This document shows positions 41,909 through 50,619 of a DNA stretch of 64,000 nt, piece by piece. Position 1 is the first letter of the stretch. Each line of letters opens with the position of its first letter. A program made the translations under genes and the position numbers. The stretch comes from Dongia_B sp964406155 (lineage in GTDB: Bacteria; Pseudomonadota; Alphaproteobacteria; Dongiales; Dongiaceae), in NCBI GenBank assembly GCA_964406155.1, contig CAYOQR010000004.1, positions 62,001 through 126,000 on the forward strand, in the 5' to 3' direction. The notes beneath the pieces are model-generated. The model did not search any database. It had not been told where the DNA came from and saw only the letters and a list, made by a program, of their open reading frames with translations.

Positions 41909-42736
41909 TTAGGGGACGGCAGCCAGGCGCCGCGCCAGGGCCTCGACATCGCCGCCGGCACTGCTGCCGGGATGGCGGATCAAGAGGGGCATCTGGGCGC
42001 GGATGGAATCCTTCACCTTGCTGTCGCGCTGGATGACGGCGAGCAGTTCCGGCCGCGCCTGCAGGAAGCTCTCGCAGGCCTTGGCCAGGGTCTCGTAGGT
42101 CCGCATGCCGTCTTCCCGGCTGGCAGCCATGTTGACCACTACGCCGATCTTCGAGGCGGCGCCCTGCTGGCGCATCAGTTTGATGAAGGCATAGGCATCG
42201 GTCAGCGCCGTGGGCTCGTCGGTGGTGACGATGACGCTGCGGCCGGAATGGGTGGCGAGGAAGCGGACCGGCCGGTCGATGCCGGCGCCGAGATCGATCA
42301 CCACGTGGTCGTAGCTGCGGCCGAGCTGGGCGATGCCGGTGCTCAGGCTGAACAGTCGGTGGGCCGGCATATTGGCCAGGCTCTGCGATCCCGAGCGGCC
42401 GGCGACGATATCGAAGCCGCCATCGGGATAGGGGGTGATGGCGCGTTCCAGCGGCCATTGCTGTTCCAGCACCTGGCCGAGATCGACATTCGGGGTGATG
42501 CCGAGCTGGATATCGACATTGGCAAGGCCGAGATCGCCGTCCAGCAGCACCACCTTGCGGCCGAGATTGGCCAGGGCATGGGCGAGGGTGATCGACAGCC
42601 AGGTCTTGCCGACGCCGCCCTTGCCGGAGGCGACGGCGATGGCATTGCCGACGGCTTCGGTGTCGCCAGCCGGACGTATCCCGGTCTGGCTGCTTGCCAT
42701 CGGACGTAAGGCAGTCGGTTGCGGCCCGTTACTCAT
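41909..42736 (-). CDS. flhG: Flagellar number regulator FlhG (MinD-like ATPase)
   Basis: The 275-residue protein is a ParA/MinD ATPase with the deviant Walker A AVASGKGGVGKTWLSITLAH, the switch DGDLGLANVDIQLG and YDHVVIDLGAGID. In flagellar clusters this is FlhG/FleN/YlxH, which with FlhF sets place and number of flagella. It begins only ten bases after flhF. An N-terminal 35-residue tail includes a possible FlhF-activating region. Confidence 0.93.
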   Translation of the reverse strand: MSNGPQPTALRPMASSQTGIRPAGDTEAVGNAIAVASGKGGVGKTWLSITLAHALANLGRKVVLLDGDLGLANVDIQLGITPNVDLGQVLEQQWPLERAITPYPDGGFDIVAGRSGSQSLANMPAHRLFSLSTGIAQLGRSYDHVVIDLGAGIDRPVRFLATHSGRSVIVTTDEPTALTDAYAFIKLMRQQGAASKIGVVVNMAASREDGMRTYETLAKACESFLQARPELLAVIQRDSKVKDSIRAQMPLLIRHPGSSAGGDVEALARRLAAVP

Positions 42737-42745
42737 CTACTACTC

Positions 42746-43765
42746 TCACCGTCCGATCGATTGCGCCGCGGTCATTTCCGCAGCGTCTTCATGACTTTCC
42801 GGAAGCAGTAACCGTGCCAACCCATCGGGGCCCACGATCTGCAATCCGTCGCCGATACCCGGCGCAACCCCCATTTCTGACAGCGCCAGCTTTCCGGCAT
42901 CTGCCGCGGCCAGAATACCACCATAACGCCGGGCGGTATCAAGGCGGGTCGAAATCAGCCGGGTGGCGCCGATTTCGGCATAAAGCGCCGCCAGCTCGGC
43001 GGCCTCGAGGATATCGCTTCCGGCGGCATGGACCACGACCATCTCGGCATTCACCGAGGCGGCGAGCTGGCGCAACTGCTCCAGATCCCCGGCGATCAGC
43101 GGGTTGCTGCCGACCGTGTCGATCAGGATCATGCCGCCTTCGCCCTGGGGATGTCCGGTCACGCTCTGGTGATGGGCGTGCGCCTGTTCCACGGCCCGTT
43201 GCAGGGCGACCGAGGTTCGGGCGCGAAAAGCCTGTATTTGCAATGCTTTACTGTAGGTCGCCAATTGCTCGACCGCGCCCGCCTTGAGGAGGTCGCAGGT
43301 GATGGCTGTGACCGGCCAGTCGCGGCTGCGGGCGCAGGCGGCGAGCTTGGCCAGGGTCGAGGTCTTGCCGGCGCCGGGCAGGCCGACCAGCATGATCGGA
43401 CGGTCCGACGGGCGCTCGGTCAGCGGCATCTGGGCGAAACGGGTCCGCAGCGCGCCGCCCAGGGCCTGGCGGGGGCTGTCCAGCAGGAAGCTCTCGGCGC
43501 TCGCCAGCAGCCGTTCGGCCAGGGTATTGGGGACGCGGTGGAAGTCCAGCGCCTGGGCGATCTGGTCCAGGGGATCGATGCTGGCCGGGCCGGCAGCTTC
43601 CGACTGCCACTGGCCGAGGATCGCCTGGTGATCGACGCCGACCGTCAGCTTGACGGCCTGGCCGATCTGTTCGGTCGCCAGGATGACGACATCCGCGCCA
43701 AGCTCCATCTTGGCCAGACGGAGGGCCTCGGCGGCGGAGGGAGCGGAAAAACTGCGTAGACGCAT
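42746..43765 (-). CDS. flhF: Flagellar placement GTPase FlhF (SRP family)
   Basis: The 339-residue protein has an N-terminal helical part (MRLRSFSAPSAAEALRLAKM) and the SRP-type GTPase NG domain with G1 LVGLPGAGKTSTLAKLA, DLLKAGAVEQL and the switch MILIDTVGSNPL. FlhF directs the flagellum to its place, typically the pole. It lies 13 bases after flhA and before flhG, the conserved order. Confidence 0.92.
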   Translation of the reverse strand: MRLRSFSAPSAAEALRLAKMELGADVVILATEQIGQAVKLTVGVDHQAILGQWQSEAAGPASIDPLDQIAQALDFHRVPNTLAERLLASAESFLLDSPRQALGGALRTRFAQMPLTERPSDRPIMLVGLPGAGKTSTLAKLAACARSRDWPVTAITCDLLKAGAVEQLATYSKALQIQAFRARTSVALQRAVEQAHAHHQSVTGHPQGEGGMILIDTVGSNPLIAGDLEQLRQLAASVNAEMVVVHAAGSDILEAAELAALYAEIGATRLISTRLDTARRYGGILAAADAGKLALSEMGVAPGIGDGLQIVGPDGLARLLLPESHEDAAEMTAAQSIGR

Positions 43766-43778
43766 CGCTCAGCCGCCC

Positions 43779-45920
43779 TCAGATCTGACCGAGCGTACGG
43801 ATCTTGGCTTTGGCATGGATCTCGTTCTGCGACATGACGGTGGTCAGGGGACGGAAACGCTCGATGATCGACCGGACATAGGGACGGATGGCGGGGCTGG
43901 TCAGGAGGACCGGGCTCTCGCCCATCAGCGTAAACCGTTCGAAGGTCTGGCGCACCGTCTGGATGAATTGCTGCAACTGCGTCGGCGCCATCACCAACTG
44001 CTTTTCCTCGCCGTCGCCATGCAGGGAATCGGCGAAGGCCTGTTCCCAATCCGGCGACAGGGTGATGAGGGGGATGACCCCGCTCTGGTCGGTGGAGGCG
44101 TCGCTGATCTGCCGGGCCAGGCGGGCGCGCACATGCTCGGTGATGATGGTGATGTTGCGGGAATAGCCGCAGGCTTCGGAAATGCCTTCCAGGATATTGG
44201 GCAGGTCGCGCACCGAGACGCGTTCCGAGAGCAGGCTCTGGAGCACGCGCTGCACGCCGCCGACCGAGATCTGCGAGGGAATGAGATCGGCGGTCAGCTT
44301 CTGGTTTTCCTTGGGCAGCTCGTCCAGCAGCTTCTGCGTCTCGGCATGGGACAGCAGCTCGGACATGTTGTCCTTGATGATCTCGGTCAGATGCGTGGTG
44401 ATCACCGTCGAGGGATCGACCACGGTATAGCCGCGGAACAGCGCCTCTTCCCGCGACGCCGCATCGACCCACATGGCGGGCAGGCCGAAGGTCGGCTCGG
44501 TCGTCTCTTCGCCCGCCATGTTGATCTTGTCGCCGCGCGGATCCATCACCAGGACCATGTTGGGGCGCAGATCGCCGCGTCCCGCCTCGATCTCCTTGAT
44601 GCGGACGATATAGGAATTGGCGTTGATCTGCAGGTTGTCCTGGATGCGCACCGCCGGCAGGATATAGCCCATTTCGGTGGCCAATTGCCGGCGCAGGCCC
44701 TTGATCTGGTCGGTCAGGCGATGGCCCTGCTCGGTATTGATCAGGCCAAGGAGCCCATAGCCCAGCTCGACCCGGATGGCGTCGATCTGCAGGGCCGTGG
44801 TGATCGGCTCCTCCATCACGGGGGCCGCCGCCGCTTCCTCGGTCTTCTTGGTCGCCGCCGCCGCCACGGCCTGCTTCTGCTGGCGGGTGACCAGATAGGC
44901 GATGGTGCCGGTCAGCACGGCGAGGAACAGGAAGGGGATCTTCGGGATACCCGGCAGCAGGGCCATGACCGTCATCAGGAAGGCCGCCATGCCGAGCGCC
45001 GCCGGATAGCCGGAGAGCTGCTTGAACAGGGCCTTGTCGGTCGAACCGGTGATGCCCGCCTTGGTCACCAGCATACCGGCGCCGACCGAGACGATCAGGG
45101 CCGGGATCTGCGAGACCAGGCCGTCGCCGACCGTCAGCAGGGTATAGGACTTGGCCGCCTCGGCCATGCTGAGGCCCTGCTGCGCGACGCCGATGATCAT
45201 GCCGCCGATCACGTTGATGAAGGTGATCACCAGGCCGGCGATGGCGTCGCCGCGCACGAACTTGGCGGCACCGTCCATGGCGCCGAAGAAGTTGCTTTCG
45301 TCTTCCAGGGTCTTGCGGCGGACCTTGGCTTCGGCTTCGTCGATCAGGCCGGCGGAAAGATCGGCATCGACCGCCATCTGCTTGCCGGGCATGGCATCCA
45401 GGCTGAAACGCGCCGAGACTTCGGCGATACGGCCCGAACCCTTGGTGATGACGACGAAGTTCACCAGGACCAGGATGGCGAAGACGATGATGCCGATGAC
45501 GTAATTGCCGCCCATGATGAAGCCGCCGAAGGCTTCGATGACATGGCCGGCCGCCGCCGTGCCCTCGTGACCATGGGTCAGGATCAGGCGGGTCGAGGCG
45601 AGGTTGAGCGATAGTCGCAACATCGTGACGATCAGCAGGATCGTCGGGAAGGTACTGAAATCGAGCGGTTTCTCGATGAACAGCACGACCATCAGGATGA
45701 GCACGGAGAGGGTGATCGACAGCGCGAGGCAAATGTCGAGCATCCAGGGCGGCATCGGGATGATCAGCACCGTGAGGACACAGATCAGGCCCAAGGCCAG
45801 CGCGATTTCGCCGCGCTTCAGCAGTTTGCCGAAGCCGCGCAGGCGCCCCATCACATCGGCGCCGCCGCCACCGCCGCCGCCAGCCGGTCCGCCGCCGCTG
45901 TTTTCCGCCGCATCAGCCAT
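43779..45920 (-). CDS. flhA: Flagellar export gate protein FlhA
   Basis: The 713-residue protein has eight N-terminal transmembrane helices, the conserved cytoplasmic motif GRIAEVSARFSLDAMPGKQM, and a large C-terminal cytosolic domain (from about residue 350; for example DPRGDKINMAGEETTEPTFG and EVDPSTVITTHLTEII). A glycine-rich run near the N terminus (GGGPAGGGGGGGAD) is unusual but lies before the first helix. FlhA binds export chaperones and FliJ. An IR element separates it from flbD. Confidence 0.95.
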   Translation of the reverse strand: MADAAENSGGGPAGGGGGGGADVMGRLRGFGKLLKRGEIALALGLICVLTVLIIPMPPWMLDICLALSITLSVLILMVVLFIEKPLDFSTFPTILLIVTMLRLSLNLASTRLILTHGHEGTAAAGHVIEAFGGFIMGGNYVIGIIVFAILVLVNFVVITKGSGRIAEVSARFSLDAMPGKQMAVDADLSAGLIDEAEAKVRRKTLEDESNFFGAMDGAAKFVRGDAIAGLVITFINVIGGMIIGVAQQGLSMAEAAKSYTLLTVGDGLVSQIPALIVSVGAGMLVTKAGITGSTDKALFKQLSGYPAALGMAAFLMTVMALLPGIPKIPFLFLAVLTGTIAYLVTRQQKQAVAAAATKKTEEAAAAPVMEEPITTALQIDAIRVELGYGLLGLINTEQGHRLTDQIKGLRRQLATEMGYILPAVRIQDNLQINANSYIVRIKEIEAGRGDLRPNMVLVMDPRGDKINMAGEETTEPTFGLPAMWVDAASREEALFRGYTVVDPSTVITTHLTEIIKDNMSELLSHAETQKLLDELPKENQKLTADLIPSQISVGGVQRVLQSLLSERVSVRDLPNILEGISEACGYSRNITIITEHVRARLARQISDASTDQSGVIPLITLSPDWEQAFADSLHGDGEEKQLVMAPTQLQQFIQTVRQTFERFTLMGESPVLLTSPAIRPYVRSIIERFRPLTTVMSQNEIHAKAKIRTLGQI

Positions 45921-45970
45921 GCTTGTTCCCGTCGATCCCGGTCACCCCACCCCCCTCAGGCACGGTTCTC

Positions 45971-46033
45971 AGAGCATTGTTTGATCGCATTTTCTTCACG
46001 CGAACCGGTATCCACTTCGCTCAAAAATGCTCT
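45971..46033. repeat. Palindromic intergenic element between flbD and flhA
   Basis: Ends AGAGCATT (45971-45978) and AATGCTCT (46026-46033) form an inverted repeat, with an inner GCGAA...TTCGC pair around ACCGGTATCCAC. The element reaches into the stop of flbD. This looks like the palindromic REP/RIME-type intergenic elements common in alphaproteobacteria. Confidence 0.6.
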
Positions 46034-47432
46034 AGAGCATCGCGTGATCGCTGTCGCCGGCGGCCGGGACGGCAAAGCCTTCCTCGGTATACTGCTTCAG
46101 CTTGTTGCGCAGGGTGCGGATCGAGATGCCGAGGATATTGGCGGCATGGGTCCGGTTACCGAGGCAGTGCTGCAGGGTGTCGATGATGAGGTCGCGTTCC
46201 ACGGCGGCGACCGTCTTGCCGACCAGGCCGTTATTGCCGGCGGCGGCGGCCTTGCCGGCCTGGGCGCTGGCCTGATGACCCGCCTGGGCGGCGAGGGCGG
46301 CGGCCTGGGGCACGGCCGAGACCGGCACGCCGCGACCGCCGGTCAGCAGGATCGCCTCCGGGCCCAGCACGTCGCTCTGGGCCAGCAGCACCGCGCGGTG
46401 CATGGTGTTTTCCAACTCGCGCACATTGCCGCGCCATTCATGGCTGCGCAGGATATCCATCACTTCCGGCGCGATGGAGCTGATCGTCACGCCATTGGCC
46501 TCGGCGTATTTCCTGACGAAATGTTCGGCGAGGGCGGCGATGTCGCCCGGCCGCGCCCGCAGCGGCGGCAGGTCCAACGACATGACGTTGAGGCGGAAAT
46601 AGAGATCTTCGCGGAAGGTGCCCTTGCCGACCTCTTCCTGCATGTCGCGGTTCGAGGTCGCGATCAGGCGGATATCGACCTTGACGGGCTGCGAGCCGCC
46701 GACCCGGTCGATCACCCGTTCCTGGATGGCGCGCAGCAGCTTCGCCTGCAGGCGCGGATGCATCTCGCTGATTTCGTCCAGCAGCAGGGTGCCGCCATTG
46801 GCTTCCTCGAACTTGCCGATGCGCCGGGCGATGGCGCCGGTGAAGGCACCCTTCTCATGGCCGAACAGTTCGGATTCCAGCAGGTTCTCGGGGATCGCCG
46901 CGCAATTGACCGAGATGAAATTCTTGCCGGCGCGCTTGGAATGGGTGTGGATGTAGCGCGCCATCACTTCCTTGCCGGTGCCGGATTCGCCGGTGATCAG
47001 GATGCTGGCATCGGAAGGCGACACCTGGTCGGCGAGGCGCAGAACCGCCTTCATATTCGGGTCGTTGAAGATGAAGGCCGTGCTTTCCTCGGCGACGGCG
47101 GCGAGGACGGCGGCGATCAGCTCGGCATCCGGGGGCAGAGGCACGTATTCCTTGGCGCCGGCCTTGATCGCCTTGACGGCGATTTCGGCGCTGGTGCCGA
47201 TGCCGCAAGCCACCACCGGCAGGTTGATGCGTTCCTGCTTGAGGCTGTCGATCATGCGGCCGATGTCGAGATTGACGTCGAACATCACGAGATCGGCGCC
47301 CTGGCCGTTGCGCAAGGCCGTCATGGCCTGGTCGACATCGTCCACATGGGCGACCTTGGCACCGCGCGAGAGCGCGATCTTGCCGGCGGCGCTGATATGC
47401 CCGTTCAATGATCCGACAATGAGCAATCGCAT
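46032..47432 (-). CDS. flbD: Flagellar sigma-54 activator FlbD
   Basis: The 466-residue protein is an NtrC-type activator: an N-terminal receiver-like part (about 1-115), an AAA+ domain (GESGTGKEVMARYIHTHS, GHEKGAFTGAIARR with the GAFTGA sigma-54 loop, LLDEISEMHPRLQ) and a C-terminal HTH (RTHAANILGISIRTLRNKLK). The receiver lacks the usual acidic pair near the N terminus (MRLLIVGSLNG), an established oddity of FlbD. It should activate the sigma-54 promoter found before flgE. Confidence 0.93.
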   Translation of the reverse strand: MRLLIVGSLNGHISAAGKIALSRGAKVAHVDDVDQAMTALRNGQGADLVMFDVNLDIGRMIDSLKQERINLPVVACGIGTSAEIAVKAIKAGAKEYVPLPPDAELIAAVLAAVAEESTAFIFNDPNMKAVLRLADQVSPSDASILITGESGTGKEVMARYIHTHSKRAGKNFISVNCAAIPENLLESELFGHEKGAFTGAIARRIGKFEEANGGTLLLDEISEMHPRLQAKLLRAIQERVIDRVGGSQPVKVDIRLIATSNRDMQEEVGKGTFREDLYFRLNVMSLDLPPLRARPGDIAALAEHFVRKYAEANGVTISSIAPEVMDILRSHEWRGNVRELENTMHRAVLLAQSDVLGPEAILLTGGRGVPVSAVPQAAALAAQAGHQASAQAGKAAAAGNNGLVGKTVAAVERDLIIDTLQHCLGNRTHAANILGISIRTLRNKLKQYTEEGFAVPAAGDSDHAML

Positions 47433-47483
47433 ACTGATCTCCTAGTCCAATACCTTGTCCGAAGCGACCTGTTCCAGATCGGT

Positions 47484-48359
47484 TCAGTTGTAATATTTCA
47501 GTTGCTGGCCGGCTGGCAGCAAGGTGTTCAACAGCATCTCCAGCCGGCGCGGATTCTCCTGGCGGCCGATCGACTGCACGCCGAGCATGCAGATCTGGTG
47601 CAGCAAGAGATCGCTGCTGGCATTGCGCTCCAGCTTGCTGGCGAGCGGCAGGAAGATGACATTGGCGAGCACGGCGCCGTAGAAGGTCGCGAGCAGGGCA
47701 ACCGCCATGGCCGGGCCGATACGCTCGGGATTGTTGAGGCTGCCCAACATCTGCACTAGGCCGACCAGCGTGCCGATCAGGCCCATGGCCGGGGCGACCT
47801 CGGCGGCGCGGCGCAGCATGCCGACGGCGCGCTGGTAATCCTGCGCGGCGGCATGGATCTCGAAGGTCAGGTTGCGCTCGACCTCGTCGACCGGCACGCC
47901 GTCGATCAGCATGGACATGGCGCGCTGCAGGAAGGGATCGCCGCGCAGGCCGTAGATCTCGCCCTGCAATTGCAGGATGCCGCGCCGGCGGGTGCGCTCG
48001 GCCAGTTGCAGCAGGCGGATGCCGGTCTGGTTGGGATCGCGCGGCCGGCGCCACAGGACCTGGCCGATGATCGGCATGGCCAGGCGCAATTCGCTGCCGC
48101 TATAGGACATCGCCGTGATCGCCAGGGTGCCGAGGATGACCATCAGGATCGACGGAATGTCGAGGAAGGCCATGCCGGTGCCGCCGAGATAGATCGAGGT
48201 GGCGATCAGCAGCAGGGCGCAGACGAGGCCGATGACCGTCGAGCGCTCCAGGCTGACGCCCTGCGGCTCGATCCGCACCGGCATGTCGCTGTAGCGGGTG
48301 AAGTCGGGCTGCTCGTTGCCGGTTGTATCTGCCATGACCTGTATTCCGTTCCTTGGCAT
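47484..48359 (-). CDS. motA: Flagellar motor stator protein MotA
   Basis: The 291-residue MotA/PomA-type protein has four transmembrane helices and the stator loop (RGILQLQGEIYGLRGDPFLQ, ending RAMSMLIDG); AMGLIGTLVGLVQML and YGAVLANVIFLPLASKLE mark helices 3 and 4. AGGA at a good distance supports ATG 48359; ATG 48335 (MADTTGN) is possible. The upstream stretch duplicates GGAACGGAAT, so both starts have similar surroundings. No motB is visible nearby. Confidence 0.88.
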   Translation of the reverse strand: MPRNGIQVMADTTGNEQPDFTRYSDMPVRIEPQGVSLERSTVIGLVCALLLIATSIYLGGTGMAFLDIPSILMVILGTLAITAMSYSGSELRLAMPIIGQVLWRRPRDPNQTGIRLLQLAERTRRRGILQLQGEIYGLRGDPFLQRAMSMLIDGVPVDEVERNLTFEIHAAAQDYQRAVGMLRRAAEVAPAMGLIGTLVGLVQMLGSLNNPERIGPAMAVALLATFYGAVLANVIFLPLASKLERNASSDLLLHQICMLGVQSIGRQENPRRLEMLLNTLLPAGQQLKYYN

Positions 48360-48381
48360 TCCGTTCCTGAGGACCGCCGCC

Positions 48382-48726
48382 TTAGCTGCGGTCAGCCTTG
48401 ATGATTTCCGTCATGGTGACACCCAGGCGGTCCTCGACCACCACCACCTCGCCGCGGGCGACCAGGCGGTTGTTGACATAGATGTCGACCGCTTCACCGA
48501 CCTTGCGGTCCAGTTCCACGACCGCGCCGCGCCCCAGTTTCAGGAGCTGGCTGACCTGCATCGAGGTCTTGCCGAGGACGGCCGAGACCTGCACCGGGAT
48601 GTCGTAGACGGCATCCAGGTCCTTGGCGTTGGACGGCGAGCGCGGATTGTCGCTGCTGGGTTCGGCGGCCGGCATTTCCGGCGGGCTGTCGAACTCGGCG
48701 AGTTCCAGATTATCGTCTTCACCCAT
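48382..48726 (-). CDS. fliN: Flagellar motor switch protein FliN
   Basis: The 114-residue protein ends with a SpoA/C-ring domain: YDIPVQVSAVLGKTSMQVSQ, LLKLGRGAVVELDRKVGE, VDIYVNNRLVARGEVVVV and RLGVTMTEIIK. It forms the bottom of the C ring with FliG and FliM and docks FliH. fliM is not next to it and lies outside the window. Confidence 0.93.
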   Translation of the reverse strand: MGEDDNLELAEFDSPPEMPAAEPSSDNPRSPSNAKDLDAVYDIPVQVSAVLGKTSMQVSQLLKLGRGAVVELDRKVGEAVDIYVNNRLVARGEVVVVEDRLGVTMTEIIKADRS

Positions 48727-48792
48727 CTCTGCTCTCCTTCATCGGCCGCTGCGGCCGGTATTGCGGTCAATTCCCTGGTGGCGCGAGACGTT

Positions 48793-49512
48793 CTATTCCG
48801 CCGCGGCGCCGCCGTCGATCACTTCCAGCGGCACATCGCCGCCGACGCTCCGGCACCGGTCCAGGGCGGCCTGGACCTCGAGCCAGATGCGGTTGGTGTC
48901 CCGTTCCAAGCCGCCATCGGCCCATTCGATGCGGCAATCGCTGTCACCCAGCGCCTCGTCGCCGATCAGGACGATGCGGCCGTCGAAACCGCGCGCCGCC
49001 GAGATCGGCCCGATCCGCTCGTTCATCACGTCGAGCAGCGCATTGGGCACATAGGCGACCAGACGCGGCTCGCTCTTCAACTGTTCCAGGCAACCAGCCA
49101 GGGCCGCCTCGATTTCTTCCAGGCCGCGCCGCGCCGCGAGGGCGGGGTGCAGCTTGCGGACGATCGCCATGGCGAGGTCGGTCGCCGAGGAGAGCGTATC
49201 CACCGGCGCCTCGGTCGCCACCCGCACGGCCGCCGTCAGTTGCGCCGAAATCGTCGACAGGGCGGCGGCGATCTGCGCTTCCAGCCGCTGCTGGCCTTCG
49301 ATCAGGCCGCGCTGATGGCCGATCTGCTCACCCTGCTGCTGCGCTTCGGCGCAGGCTGCCGCCAGCTCTGCCTCGCTGAAGCTCGGTTCCGGCGGCAGAA
49401 CCGGTTCGGCCACCGGCTCAGGCACCGGCGCGACGGCCGCCTTGGCCTTGGGCCTGGGGGGCGCCGGATCGTCGAAGTCGTTTTCGAACAGAAACTTCTT
49501 AGTCACGGCCAT
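48793..49512 (-). CDS. fliH: FliH-like flagellar export regulator
   Basis: The 239-residue protein lies between fliG and fliN, the usual fliH place. It has an N-terminal acidic/Pro part, a long helical middle (ELAAACAEAQQQGEQIGHQR) and a C-terminal domain (LVAYVPNALLDVMNERIGPI) of FliH/HrpE type. It restrains FliI and tethers it to FliN. The identity between FliH proteins is always low; position and topology support the call. Confidence 0.8.
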   Translation of the reverse strand: MAVTKKFLFENDFDDPAPPRPKAKAAVAPVPEPVAEPVLPPEPSFSEAELAAACAEAQQQGEQIGHQRGLIEGQQRLEAQIAAALSTISAQLTAAVRVATEAPVDTLSSATDLAMAIVRKLHPALAARRGLEEIEAALAGCLEQLKSEPRLVAYVPNALLDVMNERIGPISAARGFDGRIVLIGDEALGDSDCRIEWADGGLERDTNRIWLEVQAALDRCRSVGGDVPLEVIDGGAAAE

Positions 49513-49543
49513 CTTCCGTCTGGGCAGTCACAACCATCTGACG

Positions 49544-50560
49544 TCAGTAAATCAGCTCGTCTTCGCCCTTCTTGTCGGACAGGACGATTTCGCCCTTGGC
49601 CGCAAGTTCCTTGGCGACGACGACCATTGCCATCTGTGCTTCCTCCACTTCGCGCAGGCGCACCGGCCCCATCGCCGCCATGTCTTCGCGCAGCATCTTG
49701 CTGGCGCGTTCCGACATGTTGGAGAGGAAGAGGTCGCGGACACCTTCCGAGGCGCCCTTGAGGGCCAGCGGCAGCTTGTCCTTCTCGACGCTGCGCAGCA
49801 GGGTCTGCACGCCGCCCGGATCCAGTTTGCCGAGATCGTCGAAGGTGAACATGAGCGCCTTGACCTTCTCGGCGGAATCCCGGTTGCGCTCTTCCAGGGC
49901 CGTCATGAAGCGGGCCTCGGTGGCGCGGTCGAGGTTGTTGAAGATTTCGGCGATCATCTCATGGGCGTCGCGGCGCGTGGAGCGGGCGAGGTTGCTCATG
50001 AATTCGTTGCGCAGGGTGCGCTCGACATCGTCCAGCACGTCCTTCTGCACCGCCTCCATGCGCAGCATGCGCATGATGACTTCCATGGCGAAGGCTTCCG
50101 GCAGCAGGGCCAGCACGCGCGAGGCATGGTCGCCCTTGACCTTGGAGAGCACCACCGCGACGGTCTGGGGATATTCGTTCTTCAGGTAGTTCGCCAGCAC
50201 GGATTCGTTGACGTTGCCCAGCTTGTCCCACATGGTCCGGCCGGCAGGACCACGGATTTCCTCCATGATGCTGTCGACCTTGTTCTTGTCGAGGACCTTG
50301 AGCAGCAGGCGTTCGGTCGATTCGAAGGTGCCGGTCAGGGAGCCGGTGGAGGAAACCTGGTCGGCGAATTCGACGAACAGGCGCTCGACCACGGTGGAGC
50401 TGACCGTGCCGAGATTGGCCATGGTCTGCGAGATTTCCCGGATCTCGTCGTCATGCATCAGGCCGAACAGCTTGGAGGCGTTCTCCTCGCCGACGGACAT
50501 CAGCAAGAGAGCGGCCTTCTGCGTTCCGGTGAGCGACCTGTAATCGTCTTTGATCCGCAT
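49544..50560 (-). CDS. fliG: Flagellar motor switch protein FliG
   Basis: The 338-residue protein has the N-terminal FliF-binding part (LTGTQKAALLLMSVGEENAS), the middle EHPQ-like motif region (NEYPQTVAVVLSKVKGDHAS) and the C-terminal torque helix with charged residues (FDDLGKLDPGGVQTLLRSVE KD KLPLALKG). It couples stator motion to the rotor. fliF is directly upstream by 60 bases. Confidence 0.96.
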   Translation of the reverse strand: MRIKDDYRSLTGTQKAALLLMSVGEENASKLFGLMHDDEIREISQTMANLGTVSSTVVERLFVEFADQVSSTGSLTGTFESTERLLLKVLDKNKVDSIMEEIRGPAGRTMWDKLGNVNESVLANYLKNEYPQTVAVVLSKVKGDHASRVLALLPEAFAMEVIMRMLRMEAVQKDVLDDVERTLRNEFMSNLARSTRRDAHEMIAEIFNNLDRATEARFMTALEERNRDSAEKVKALMFTFDDLGKLDPGGVQTLLRSVEKDKLPLALKGASEGVRDLFLSNMSERASKMLREDMAAMGPVRLREVEEAQMAMVVVAKELAAKGEIVLSDKKGEDELIY

Positions 50561-50619
50561 TCTTTAATCCGTTTGTTATCCGCCTGTCCGGCTGTCGACG
50601 ATGCCTAAGCCGGCGGAGA

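Noticed and set aside
43650..45614. 654-codon plus-strand frame opposite flhA
   Set aside because: Shadow of flhA; His/Asp/Gln-rich nonsense composition and no RBS.
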